From Epsilonproteobacteria bacterium tcs-49 (GTDB taxonomy: Bacteria > Campylobacterota > Campylobacteria > Campylobacterales > Sulfurovaceae): DNA of 64,000 nucleotides. The DNA lies in contig LLYS01000001.1 in the NCBI GenBank assembly GCA_002049495.1, positions 310,001 through 374,000 on the forward strand. Direction: 5' to 3'. This document shows, one piece after another, positions 55,201 through 63,861 of the stretch. The notes under the pieces are model-generated. The model saw nothing but the letters and a program-made list of their open reading frames with translations, was not told where the DNA came from and did no database searches. The first letter of the stretch is position 1; the number at the start of each line of letters is the position of its first letter. The position numbers and the translations under genes are program-made.

Positions 55201-56103
55201 ATGACACTCAACCAGTTACAATGTTTCTATCTGCTTTATGAAACACAAAGCGTCTCCAAAGCCGCGAAGAGACTGCACAAAAGCCAGTCGGCCCTCTCCA
55301 TCGCTCTGGCCAAACTTGAAGACACGGTGGGGGAAAAGCTTTTTGACCGGGTGGGGAAAAAACTGCTCCTCAATGAGCGGGGGCGCTACTTTTATACGCA
55401 GACCAGAGAACACTACCTGCATCTTCTTCAAGCCAAAACCCTGTTTCAAAAAGAAAAAATCGCCGGTTCGCTGCGCGTAGCCGCGAGTAAAACCATCGCC
55501 AACTATCTGCTGCCAAAGAGTTATTACGATTTTTTGCAAAAGTATCATATGGTGCGTCTTCACACAAAAACCGGCAACTCCGCCTCCATCATACGCGACG
55601 TAACCGCCGGCAGGATAGATATCGGCTTCATTGAAAACAGTACCGTCCATGGGGAGTTGCAAGTCACAAAGATCGCCGAAGACAGATTGATGCTGCTCAC
55701 CGGTGACCCGAACGCACCGAAAAAGTGTTATATCGACACTATCAACAAAAAATGGATTATGCGTGAGGAGGGTTCGGGAACGCGGGAATTTTTCATGCGG
55801 GCTATCGGAGATTATGCCAAAGAGTTATCCATCTTCCTGGAACTTGGTGAATTTGAAGCGATCAAAAATATTCTTTTGATGCAAAAAGATACCGTGGGCG
55901 TACTCTCCCAAGCCGCGGTTACCAAAGAGCTTGCGCAGAAAAAACTCTTTGGTATTGAAGCGATCAATATCGATCTGCGCAGGGATCTGTTTATGATCTA
56001 CCGCAAAGACAGGGTAAAAAGTACGCTCTTTAGCACCTTTGAAGAGTTTATCAACCGCAGACGGCCCCTCTCATCCTGCATGAAAAGCGAAGCGAAGCCT
56101 TAG
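55201..56103 (+). CDS. LysR-family regulator (YeiE-like)
   Basis: A 300-residue regulator. The helix-turn-helix QLQCFYLLYETQSVSKAAKRLHKSQSALSIALAKLEDTVGEKLFDR is typical. The effector domain has KIAGSLRVAASKTIANYLLPKS and REEGSGTREFFMRAI, with the GSGTREFF motif of CysB/CbbR/YeiE-like subgroups. An AAGGAAAGG site precedes the start. It lies divergently next to yeiH, its probable target. The 101-base gap has TAAAATAA/ATTATTTTTA near 55150, an imperfect dyad. Its end overlaps metE by 4 bases. Confidence 0.88.
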   Translation: MTLNQLQCFYLLYETQSVSKAAKRLHKSQSALSIALAKLEDTVGEKLFDRVGKKLLLNERGRYFYTQTREHYLHLLQAKTLFQKEKIAGSLRVAASKTIANYLLPKSYYDFLQKYHMVRLHTKTGNSASIIRDVTAGRIDIGFIENSTVHGELQVTKIAEDRLMLLTGDPNAPKKCYIDTINKKWIMREEGSGTREFFMRAIGDYAKELSIFLELGEFEAIKNILLMQKDTVGVLSQAAVTKELAQKKLFGIEAINIDLRRDLFMIYRKDRVKSTLFSTFEEFINRRRPLSSCMKSEAKP

Positions 56104-56112
56104 CTTCGCTTC
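56089..56112. terminator. Stem-loop at the LysR/metE convergent ends
   Basis: GAAGCGAAG (56089-56097) pairs with CTTCGCTTC (56104-56112) around CCTTAG. It overlaps the last codons of both genes and could stop transcription in both directions. Confidence 0.55.
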
Positions 56113-58373
56113 CTCCGTACCTGCTGTGTCGCTTTGACCATATTTTCCAGGCTCGGTATCACCTCCTCCCACTTTCTGGTTTTCAAGCCGCAGTCGGGAT
56201 TGATCCACAGCTGCTCCTTTGGCAGCACCTCCAGCAGCTTTTCGATCTGATCGGCCATCTCATCAACGGAGGGGATGCGCGGCGAGTGGATATCATACAC
56301 CCCCGGACCGATCTCCTGTTTATATCCCGTCTGCGCAAAGATATGCAGCAGTTTGTTGCCGCTTCGCGCCGTTTCTATGGAGATCACATCCGCATCCATC
56401 GCTTCGATAGTATGGATGATATCGTTAAAGTTGCTGTAGCACATATGCGTATGGATCTGCGTTTCTTCCCGGGCGCTGCTGACGCTGAGTCTGAAGCTTT
56501 CCACCGCCCAGCGCTCATACCCCTTTCTGTCTTTGCTGCGCAGGGGGTACCCCTCTTTAAACGCCGCTTCATCCACCTGCACGATACCGATGCCGCCATC
56601 TTGCAGATCGTTCACCTCATCGCTGATGCAAAGTGCTATCTGTTTGGAAACCTCGCTCGGGGGCAGATCGTTTCGTACAAAAGACCAATTCAGGATCGTT
56701 ACCGGACCGGTGAGCATCCCCTTGACCCATCTGTCGGTTAAACTTTGCGCGTACGTAATCCACTCTACGGTCATGGGACGTTTTCTGCTGACATCCCCGT
56801 AGATTACCGGCGGTTTGACGCAGCGGCTGCCGTAGCTTTGCACCCAGCCGTTTTGACTAAAGGCAAACCCTTCAAGCATTTCGCCGAAATACTCCACCAT
56901 GTCGTTTCGCTCCGGTTCGCCGTGGACGAGTATATCCAGTCCCGCTTCTTCCTGTACTTCTATCGCTTTTTTGATATAGCGTTTCATCGCCGCTTCATAC
57001 TCGGCTTTAGCGATCGCACCTTTTTTGTATTCGCGCCGTACCTTTCTGATATCGGGAGTCTGGGGAAAGGAGCCGATGGTCGTGGTGGCGAGTTCAGGGT
57101 AGTTCAGGCGCTGCTTTTGCCGCACGATCCTTTGGGCAAACTTTCCCGCTCTTTGGCTTTTGTCCCGTTCTCGCATACGTTTTTGCACGTTCGCGTCGTG
57201 AATCTTTTCGCATCTTTTCATCTGCGCAAACAGGGCACTGTTGTTTTCCAGCGCCTGCAGATCGTCCTGTGCCGGAGATTCATGGAAAAACAGTCTTTTC
57301 AGCAGCGATACCTCCTGTAGCTTCTCTTTGGCGTAACTCATCCATGAACGTATCTCGGGATCAAGCTTTGTCTCATACTCCAACGTATAGGGAACATGGA
57401 GCAAAGAACAAGAGGTCGAGACCGAAAGCTTCCGTTTGGGCACCTCTTTAGCGATACTTTCCAAAAGCTCCAGACTCCCTTGCAGCTCGTTTTTCCAAAT
57501 ATTTCTGCCATCTACCACCCCGGCGATCAGATGTTTCCCGCTTTGTGCGATAGCGGGCAGCGCTTTAAAATTCTCTTTGCCGTAGATAAAATCCAGGGCA
57601 AAAGCGTGCACCGGTGTTTCGACCAACTCTTTAACCGCTTCGACGGAGTGTTCAAAGTAGGTCGCCACCGCGATTTTGCACGGAGCGGCGGCGCGGCACA
57701 GTCTCTCATAAGCCGGTTTGACCAGATGCAGCAACTCTGCAACCCTGTCGGTGGCAAGGATCGGTTCCTCAATCTGCAGCAGCGGCTGTTTTTCCAGCGT
57801 ACTCAAGCGCGCCAAAAGCTGCTCATACGCCTCTTCGATCCGGCCTAACAGCTCCATTGCATCCCCGCCGTCACTTCGTTTGGCAAGGGCGGTAAAGGTG
57901 ATGGGACCGATGAGATTGATCTTGGTCTCAACCCCCTCTTGAAGTGCTTGTTCATACTCATCTAAAACCTTTTGCGCATCGATTTCGTAGCGATCGTCCA
58001 AACTGAGCTCGGGTACGAGGTAGTGGTAATTGGTATTAAACCATTTTGTCATCTCCATGGCAACCGCTTCTTTACTGCCCCTGGCCATGGCAAAGTAGCG
58101 CTTTTTTTCATCCTTTATATGCGCAAAACGCCGTGGGATAGCTCCCAGCATCTGCGCGGTATCAAGCATCGCGTCGTAGTAGCTGAAATCATTGCTGCTG
58201 ATACAATCGATCCCCGCATCTTTTTGATAGTGCCAGTGGCGGCTTTTGAGCATATCCGCCGTGCTTTGCAGCTGCTCCATACTGCATTGTCCGCTCCAGT
58301 AGCTTTCAAGCGCTTTTTTCAACTCCCGCTGCTCCCCGATCCTGGGAAATCCGATAATATAACTTTTTTGCAT
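56100..58373 (-). CDS. metE: Cobalamin-independent methionine synthase
   Basis: A 757-residue enzyme moving a methyl group from methyl-tetrahydrofolate to homocysteine. The N-terminal domain starts YIIGFPRIGEQRELKKALE. The catalytic C-terminal half has TTIGSFPQTPDIRKVRREYK, VHGEPERNDMVEYFGE, and zinc ligands in HTHMCYSNFNDI and near WINPDCGLKTRKWEE. The start ATG 58373 has an AAAGGAAG site. It is convergent with the LysR gene. The sequence is intact over the full length. Confidence 0.97.
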   Translation of the reverse strand: MQKSYIIGFPRIGEQRELKKALESYWSGQCSMEQLQSTADMLKSRHWHYQKDAGIDCISSNDFSYYDAMLDTAQMLGAIPRRFAHIKDEKKRYFAMARGSKEAVAMEMTKWFNTNYHYLVPELSLDDRYEIDAQKVLDEYEQALQEGVETKINLIGPITFTALAKRSDGGDAMELLGRIEEAYEQLLARLSTLEKQPLLQIEEPILATDRVAELLHLVKPAYERLCRAAAPCKIAVATYFEHSVEAVKELVETPVHAFALDFIYGKENFKALPAIAQSGKHLIAGVVDGRNIWKNELQGSLELLESIAKEVPKRKLSVSTSCSLLHVPYTLEYETKLDPEIRSWMSYAKEKLQEVSLLKRLFFHESPAQDDLQALENNSALFAQMKRCEKIHDANVQKRMRERDKSQRAGKFAQRIVRQKQRLNYPELATTTIGSFPQTPDIRKVRREYKKGAIAKAEYEAAMKRYIKKAIEVQEEAGLDILVHGEPERNDMVEYFGEMLEGFAFSQNGWVQSYGSRCVKPPVIYGDVSRKRPMTVEWITYAQSLTDRWVKGMLTGPVTILNWSFVRNDLPPSEVSKQIALCISDEVNDLQDGGIGIVQVDEAAFKEGYPLRSKDRKGYERWAVESFRLSVSSAREETQIHTHMCYSNFNDIIHTIEAMDADVISIETARSGNKLLHIFAQTGYKQEIGPGVYDIHSPRIPSVDEMADQIEKLLEVLPKEQLWINPDCGLKTRKWEEVIPSLENMVKATQQVRRKRS

Positions 58374-58432
58374 AATAATCTTCCTTTGCTTTTTCTATGT
58401 CTATGGTTGTGATTTTCATATTGTCAGTAGTA

Positions 58433-58774
58433 TTATGCAAAAGCGGGAGGATGGACGCCCGTACGCCGAAAGGCGAAATAGGTGCAGTAGTAAGGGCACC
58501 TGGGAATAAAGAGGTAGATACCGTACGCCAGTTTGGCGCGGCGCTTAAAGATACAGTCGCAATGGCAGGGTTTTGTCTGTTCAAGACAGGGCAGCTCGGC
58601 CCCGGGGCAGAGTTCGTCGGGAGGAGGGTCCTCCTCACTCTCTTTGGGGGCGGGTTTTAGCATACGGCGAGATTCATAAACCACTTCCCGATCACGCAGC
58701 TTTTTTGCGGTAGAGTACGCGGTAATCGCCGAAAGGGTAAAGTAGTTTTTACCAAAGCCGCGCAGATTTTTCAT
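58433..58774 (-). CDS. Hypothetical cysteine-rich protein
   Basis: A 113-residue protein of unknown family. The N-terminal half is basic and helical (KNYFTLSAITAYSTAKKLRDREVVYESRR). It is followed by a Pro/Glu-rich stretch, then a cysteine group (CPGAELPCLEQTKPCHCDC) and a tail CPYYCTYFAF. A good AGAGGAG site precedes the ATG. Seven cysteines suggest metal or cluster binding. It lies 26 bases after the small thioredoxin gene. A shorter frame on the other strand exists but is poorer. Confidence 0.55.
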   Translation of the reverse strand: MKNLRGFGKNYFTLSAITAYSTAKKLRDREVVYESRRMLKPAPKESEEDPPPDELCPGAELPCLEQTKPCHCDCIFKRRAKLAYGIYLFIPRCPYYCTYFAFRRTGVHPPAFA

Positions 58775-58800
58775 CCGTACTCTCCTCTTTTTTTACGCCA

Positions 58801-59031
58801 TTATACCAAAAACTCCGCTATCTGTTCGGGGCTGAGCAGCTTCCCCGTGGATTTTACCTCCCCGTCGATAACAAGTCCGGGGGTATTCATCACCCCGTAT
58901 TCCATGATCTTTTGGATATCTTCCACCTTTTCGATCTGGGCGAATTTGCCGCTGTCTGCCACCGCTTTTTGGGCGTTGGCTTCCAACTCTTTGCACTTTT
59001 TGCAACCCGTTCCCAAAATTTCGATTTTCAT
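58801..59031 (-). CDS. Small thioredoxin-like protein
   Basis: A 76-residue redox protein with the CxxC at C10-C13 (GTGCKKCKELE), and NTPGLVIDGEVKSTGK with the cis-proline near residue 50. It is of the redox-active disulfide protein 2 type and often sits beside ArsP/YraQ permeases. It likely supports arsenic handling or thiol exchange. The neighbour permease is broken, as described at 59184-60126. Confidence 0.9.
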   Translation of the reverse strand: MKIEILGTGCKKCKELEANAQKAVADSGKFAQIEKVEDIQKIMEYGVMNTPGLVIDGEVKSTGKLLSPEQIAEFLV

Positions 59032-59183
59032 TTTACACTCCTATTATATTTTTTCTTTTGAAGAAGCTAAGCTCCTTCAAAACTCTTTGCACTAAAGCTT
59101 CGGCCTTGCCTCAGCTCCGCTGCGAGTAAGCAAAGCTCACTCTCCGCTTCGAGAAACCTAAAAACATGAGAATTTGTCCTATG

Positions 59184-60126
59184 TTACAAAATAAAATTAA
59201 ACATATACCCCACCAGCAAAATTCCCGCTCCGACGATCCCGAAAAACAGCGCTATGAGCTTCACATCCAAAATGCGCTTAAGAATCATCGCCTCAGGCAG
59301 GCTTAGTGCCGTCACCGCCATCATAAACGCCAGGGCCGAGCCAAGCAGCATCCCCTTATCGGTCAACACCTCCACCAAAGGCATCACCCCCGCGGCGTTG
59401 GAGTACATGGGTATCCCCAGCGCCACGGCGGCGGGTACGGCGTACCAGGCGTCGCCTCCGGCGTAGCGGGCGATAAACTCGGCGGGGATATAGCCGTGGA
59501 TAAACGCGCCGATCCCCACGCCCACCATCACGTAGAGATAAATTTTACCGAAGATATCGCTCGTATACTCCCACGCTTCCCGTACCCGCTCCTTGGGCGT
59601 CATGCGGATCTGCACCTGCTCAAGCTCCCCCTCCATGGGCGTTACGGGGATGAGCACATACTTCTCTATCCCCTTGATTCTGCCGATGAGATAGCCGCCG
59701 AAGATCGCTACGAGCAGCCCGAAGCCGATATAGATCGCCGTAATCTTCCAGCCAAAAAGGCTAAAAAGCATCGCGATGGCGATCTCGTTGTTTAAAGGCG
59801 CGGAGATAAGAGGGGATGCGCGCTTGCATAAACCCCAGAAAAAGCGGGATCGCCGAGCAGCTGCAAAAGGGGGTGATGATACCAAAGAGCGCGGCTAAGA
59901 CGTTGCCGCTGAATTCACTGCGCTTTTGCAGATAAACCCGCACCTTTTCGGTGTTGAAAAAGGTGCGCAAAAAACTGATGGCAAAGATGATACCAAGCAG
60001 CAGGATAAAGATTTTGATCGTATCGTAGATAAAAAAGTGCGCCGCACTGCCCAGGCGTGTCGCCGCATCCAGGCCGCCCAGGTCATAGACCAGCCAGTCG
60101 GTGATCCGCTCCCACCAGTTAAACAC
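59184..60126 (-). pseudogene. ArsP/YraQ-type permease, frameshifted
   Basis: Two overlapping frames together make a complete permease of about 310 residues. The first (60126 to 59761) starts MFNWWERITDWLVYDLGG and reaches the signature FCSCSAIPLFLGFMQARIP, then goes out of frame. The second continues from LISAPLNNEIAIAMLFSLFGW, then VGVGIGAFIHGY and YSNAAGVMPLV, to the end at 59184. The join near 59809-59812 lacks about seven residues expected in the family (near LGVTFSF), so about 20 bases seem lost. It is therefore probably inactive. It overlaps arsC by 8 bases. Confidence 0.82.
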
Positions 60127-60526
60127 GGCACAACCTCTTCTCTACCTCGGGCAGCAGTTTCTCTTTGATCTGCGCGTAGGTTTTCTCAAAGGCTTCAAAA
60201 CTCTGTCCGTCGGGGTCTTCAAAGCCCATGTGCAGCTTCTCTACGGGCTTTGGAAACATGGGGCAGCTTTCCTTGGCGTGATCGCACACCGTCACCACCA
60301 GATCAAACTCCTCATCTATCACCTCCTCCAGCACTTTGGAGCGGTACTCATCCCGCCAGATCTCTTTTTGTTCCAGCAGCTTTTTGGCGTTGGGGTTGAC
60401 TTTGCCGCTGGCTTTGACCCCGCTGCTTTTTGCCTCTACGCATCCGCCCAATTCGGCGTTTATGAGCGCTTCGGCGATGATGCTGCGGCAACTGTTGCCC
60501 GTACACAATATAAGTACTTTTTTCAT
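60119..60526 (-). CDS. arsC: Arsenate reductase, low-molecular-weight phosphatase type
   Basis: A 135-residue enzyme reducing arsenate to arsenite. The P-loop CTGNSCRS (C8, C13, R14) is at the N-terminus. Others are SSGVKASGKVNPNAKKLL, VTVCDHAKESCPMFP with two further cysteines usual in thioredoxin-coupled ArsC, and FEDPDGQSFEAF. It follows arsB by 10 bases. The next gene, the permease, overlaps it by 8 bases. All needed residues are present. Confidence 0.94.
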   Translation of the reverse strand: MKKVLILCTGNSCRSIIAEALINAELGGCVEAKSSGVKASGKVNPNAKKLLEQKEIWRDEYRSKVLEEVIDEEFDLVVTVCDHAKESCPMFPKPVEKLHMGFEDPDGQSFEAFEKTYAQIKEKLLPEVEKRLCRV

Positions 60527-60536
60527 TTTTTCTCCT

Positions 60537-61787
60537 TTAAAGTGCCAGCAGTACTATTAACAGTACCGGCGGGGTGACCAAAAGGCCGAACTTACTGTAT
60601 TGCCAAAAACCGATCTTGACCCCCTTTTGCGCAAGCACGTGCAGCCACAAAAGCGTGGCTAGGGAGCCAAAGGGCGTCATCTTGGGTCCTAGGTTACACC
60701 CGATGATATTGGCATAGATCATCGCTTCGCTGCCGATATTTTCTAAAGCGATATCCATCACCATCACCGTGGGCATATTGTTCATCACCGCGCTCAGTCC
60801 CGCGGCGATAAAGCCCGTAGCCACCACCGCTACCGTTTCCCCCTGCGTACTCACCGTTTGCAGCAGCTGCGCCAGATGCTCGGTCAGCCCCGCGTTTTTC
60901 AAACCATACACCACGATATACAGCCCGATGGAAAACCATACGATTTGCCAGGGGGCGCGGCGCAGGGTCATCCAGGGTTTGGCACTGCCCGCAGCGCCGG
61001 CGATAATCAAAAAAAGCAGCCCTCCTCCCAGGGCAAAAACCGATACGGGCAAGCCGTAAAGATCGCCAATAAAATAACCAACCAGCAACAGCACGAGGAA
61101 AAGCCACGCGAAACGGAACAGCTTCTCATCCTTGAGCACGCTTTTGGGATCTTTGAGCAAAGTTGTATCGACTCTTTCGGGGATATCTTTGCGCAGAAAC
61201 AGCCACAAAACGGCGATGGAAACGGCAACGCTTACCAGATAGGGGATGATCATATTAAGCGTGTATTCCAAAAACCCGATCCCGAAGTAGTTGACCGTAA
61301 CGATGTTGGTGAGGTTGGAAAACACCAGCGGCAGGGAAGCGCTGTCGCTGATAAAGCCGCCCGCGAGCAAAAAAGCGACGATTGTTTTGAGATTGAGTTG
61401 TAAAATACGCATCTTCGCCAGCAAGATGGGAGTAAGGATCAACGCCGCCCCGTCGTTGGCAAACAGCGCGGAGACGAAACTCCCCAAAAGCAGCGCGTAG
61501 ACAAACATCTTGTGTCCGCTGCCTTTGGAGAGTTTGGCCATCTTGATAGCACACCACTCGAAAAACCCGATCTCATCAAGTACCATGGAGAGGATAATGA
61601 TCCCGATAAACGACAGCGTCGCATCCCAGACGATGGAGGTCACCTCCCCCACATCACCCATATCCACGATGCCCAGCAACAGTGCGGCGACGGCGCCGAT
61701 CATCGCCGTAGTCCCAATCTGCAAGCCCTTTGGCTGCCAAATGATAAACAGTAGCGTTACAAGAAACAACCCCAGTGCCGCCGTCAT
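60537..61787 (-). CDS. arsB: Arsenite efflux membrane protein (ArsB, ion transporter superfamily)
   Basis: A 416-residue inner-membrane pump with about ten or more hydrophobic segments. The core has the ArsB-type regions FIGIIILSMVLDEIGFFEWCAIKMAKLS, SALFANDGAALILTPILLAKM and SAVMNNMPTVMVMDIALENIG and NLGPKMTPFGSLATLLWL. It exports arsenite driven by the proton gradient. It is the first gene of an ars unit, and a 12-bp palindrome lies upstream at 61838-61849. No ArsR gene is in the window. Confidence 0.92.
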   Translation of the reverse strand: MTAALGLFLVTLLFIIWQPKGLQIGTTAMIGAVAALLLGIVDMGDVGEVTSIVWDATLSFIGIIILSMVLDEIGFFEWCAIKMAKLSKGSGHKMFVYALLLGSFVSALFANDGAALILTPILLAKMRILQLNLKTIVAFLLAGGFISDSASLPLVFSNLTNIVTVNYFGIGFLEYTLNMIIPYLVSVAVSIAVLWLFLRKDIPERVDTTLLKDPKSVLKDEKLFRFAWLFLVLLLVGYFIGDLYGLPVSVFALGGGLLFLIIAGAAGSAKPWMTLRRAPWQIVWFSIGLYIVVYGLKNAGLTEHLAQLLQTVSTQGETVAVVATGFIAAGLSAVMNNMPTVMVMDIALENIGSEAMIYANIIGCNLGPKMTPFGSLATLLWLHVLAQKGVKIGFWQYSKFGLLVTPPVLLIVLLAL

Positions 61788-61837
61788 CGTTACCCCTTTT
61801 TTATGAAAGTGTAGCAGATTTCTTTTAATATATCAAT

Positions 61838-61849
61838 ATATCATGATAT
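61838..61849. promoter_or_regulatory. Palindrome upstream of arsB, candidate ArsR-type operator
   Basis: ATATCATGATAT is a perfect 12-bp dyad in an AT-rich stretch, 51 bases before the arsB start and right at the end of the DedA gene. An ArsR-type repressor is the natural candidate, encoded elsewhere. Confidence 0.4.
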
Positions 61850-61850
61850 G

Positions 61851-62369
61851 TTATTTTGTAACTTTTCTTTTGCCTTTCATGCCAAACACCACCGCCCAGC
61901 CAAGCATCGCCGAGAGAAAAAGCAATCCGAAGATGACAAACAGCGTTTGCATATCGGTAATCATGGAGCCGAAATACGCCAGCAAAAAGCATCGTACGAA
62001 AGAAACGGCAAAGGTGATGAGCAGGTATTTGCGCAGCTTGACTTTGATGATTCCCGCGGCGTAGGAGATGATATCGGAGGGGTTATAGGGCAGTACACGT
62101 ACCAAAAGCAGCAACGTCTCCACCTCATGCAATCGGTCGATGACGCGCGCGACCTTTTGCCTGGCAAAGATGCCGTGAAAGCCCCGCTCGATAAAGCGCC
62201 CTAAAAAATACACCGCCACCCCGCCGGTAAACAGTCCGCTGCCCGCAACCAGCGTAGTGATCCCCACGCCGTGGATCTTACCTGCGGCCACGACGATCAG
62301 CTCGGCGGGAATCGGGGGCAAAATCACCTGCACGATCATGAGAAAATAAACGATAACCAACTCCAGCAC
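61851..62369 (-). CDS. VTT/DedA-family membrane protein
   Basis: A 172-residue inner-membrane protein of the SNARE-associated/VTT group. It has PPIPAELIVVAAG near the N-terminus, GRFIERGFHGIFARQKVARVID, and the family motif VRVLPYNPSDIISYAAG in the middle. Members act as lipid scramblases or flippases, for example of undecaprenyl-phosphate. It stands before the ars unit in the same orientation, separated by 63 bases with a palindrome. Confidence 0.85.
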   Translation of the reverse strand: MLELVIVYFLMIVQVILPPIPAELIVVAAGKIHGVGITTLVAGSGLFTGGVAVYFLGRFIERGFHGIFARQKVARVIDRLHEVETLLLLVRVLPYNPSDIISYAAGIIKVKLRKYLLITFAVSFVRCFLLAYFGSMITDMQTLFVIFGLLFLSAMLGWAVVFGMKGKRKVTK

Positions 62370-62506
62370 GATTCTCCTTTTTTCCCGCCATTATACACCA
62401 TTTTGTCTTTTTTAAAAGGGGAAGTTACAGCAAGAAATTTATCTTGCTTTACACAAGCGGGTAAAAGATGCTACCATTGACGGTAATTTCATATAAAGGA
62501 TGGAAA

Positions 62507-62716
62507 ATGGTAGCAAAAAATATGGGTAAGATCGACAAAGTTTTACGTATCGTTATCGGCCTTGGGTTGCTGGCATTTGCGGTGACCACGGGAAACTGGA
62601 TCGGATATATCGGGATCATCCCCATCGTCACGGCACTGATCGGATGGTGTCCGCTGTATTCCATTTTAAAAATCGACACGGGATGCACCGAAAACTGTGA
62701 AAACCCCAAAAAGTAG
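62507..62716 (+). CDS. DUF2892 membrane protein
   Basis: A 69-residue YgaP-C-like protein with two membrane segments (VLRIVIGLGLLAFAV and IGYIGIIPIVTALIGW), followed by CPLYSILKIDTGC and ENCE. These cysteines are typical of the family. The start ATG 62507 follows an AAAGGA site. It converges with the AraC-type gene, stop to stop. Family function is not defined. Confidence 0.85.
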   Translation: MVAKNMGKIDKVLRIVIGLGLLAFAVTTGNWIGYIGIIPIVTALIGWCPLYSILKIDTGCTENCENPKK

Positions 62717-63745
62717 CTAACCCCCGTGCGGCGGTTTTGCCGCCGCAAAACGTCGGCGGCACTGCTTGGGCGTATACCCGTGCCACTTTTTATAAGCGCG
62801 GTAAAAGGAGCTTACCTCCGAATACCCCAATAAAAAAGCGATGGTGGTATCATCCAGCCTCGTGTGCAAAATGTAGTGCTGGGCCAATCGCTTTCGCACG
62901 TTTTGCAACGCATGGCTGAAGCGCTTTCCCTCCGAAGCCAGGTGGTTTTGCAGCGTTCGCACGCTTACGTCCAGGGTTTGGGCGACAAAGGCGATCGAAA
63001 TCTCCCTGTCACCTATATTTTTCAAAATCTCCCTTTCGACGTTACGGTACCACCCGATACCGTCAGATTCGTGAAGAACCTTTTGCGCCTGGGCTTCAAA
63101 GTAAGCCAGCATCGCCGGATCCGCACTCTCCACGGCGATATCCAACCCATCTTTTTTAAAAAAGACGGCGTTTACCTCCCGGTTAAAAAAGATCGCCTCC
63201 CCAAACACTTCCCGGTACCGTTTCATAGCACCCACCTCATCTTGGCTAAAGTGGGTATAATCGGGAACGACACGGCGCCCCAGCAGCTGCGAGAGGATAT
63301 TTAAAATCGCGCTCAAATGCACCTCCGCGTGGAAGCTGGGGACGGGGATATAGGGATTTTCATTGATCAAGATCGCGATTTTATAATAATCGCCCTCATC
63401 ATAAAGGTTGAATTTCAAATGTGCACTGATCAACTTTTGGTAATGGTCGAATTTTTCGATCATCTGCTTGAGCGTCGTGGTATTAAGCAGCAAATACCCC
63501 AGAATACCCAGCGATTGGTAGGGGATGGAAGCTCCGATGTCCAGTGCCAGATGCGCATTGTCGGTTTGCTGCATGCAGTAACGAAAGATCGTAGAGAGGT
63601 GTTCACTCTCGATCTTGCCCCCAGGTTGCGTCAAGCACACATCTGAAAGCCCCACATGCCCAAGCATCTCGTTTATGGGAATTTTGGTTTTCGCTTCCAG
63701 CGCTTTGAGTACGTAGTGAAAAGTGATATTGGAAACTTCGACCAT
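62717..63745 (-). CDS. AraC-family regulator (OruR/ArgR-like sensor domain)
   Basis: A 342-residue regulator. The large N-terminal ligand domain is of the Arabinose_bd/OruR type (LGILGYLLLNTTTLKQMIEKF). The C-terminal helix-turn-helix pair includes ISIAFVAQTLDVSVRTLQNHLASEGK and TTIAFLLGYSEVSSFYRAYKKWHGYTPKQCR. The start ATG 63745 has a GAGGGG site six bases before it; an earlier ATG at 63769 has none. It is divergent from the partial gene at 63862, a possible target. Confidence 0.88.
   Translation of the reverse strand: MVEVSNITFHYVLKALEAKTKIPINEMLGHVGLSDVCLTQPGGKIESEHLSTIFRYCMQQTDNAHLALDIGASIPYQSLGILGYLLLNTTTLKQMIEKFDHYQKLISAHLKFNLYDEGDYYKIAILINENPYIPVPSFHAEVHLSAILNILSQLLGRRVVPDYTHFSQDEVGAMKRYREVFGEAIFFNREVNAVFFKKDGLDIAVESADPAMLAYFEAQAQKVLHESDGIGWYRNVEREILKNIGDREISIAFVAQTLDVSVRTLQNHLASEGKRFSHALQNVRKRLAQHYILHTRLDDTTIAFLLGYSEVSSFYRAYKKWHGYTPKQCRRRFAAAKPPHGG
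62728..62746. terminator. GC-rich stem-loop at the end of DUF2892 and AraC genes
   Basis: GCGGCGG (62728-62734) pairs with CCGCCGC (62740-62746) around TTTTG, just after the DUF2892 stop and within the AraC gene end. The T-run is absent, so it is a weak call. Confidence 0.45.
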
Positions 63746-63861
63746 AGTTTGCCCCTCAAGAAACGGCATTTTCGTAAAATGTCAGTAATTCTGCACATAT
63801 TAGCATAAATATTTACAATAAAACCGGGTAAAATTGTATAAAAAATAATAATGGAAAAGTG

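Noticed and set aside
58306-58419. 37-codon frame (MKITTIDIEKAKE) overlapping the metE start, as a leader peptide
   Set aside because: No ribosome site, no methionine-rich stretch and no attenuator fold; it runs into metE in another frame.
59184-60126. Programmed frameshift joining the two permease frames
   Set aside because: A conserved segment of about seven residues is missing as well, which a simple slip could not restore.
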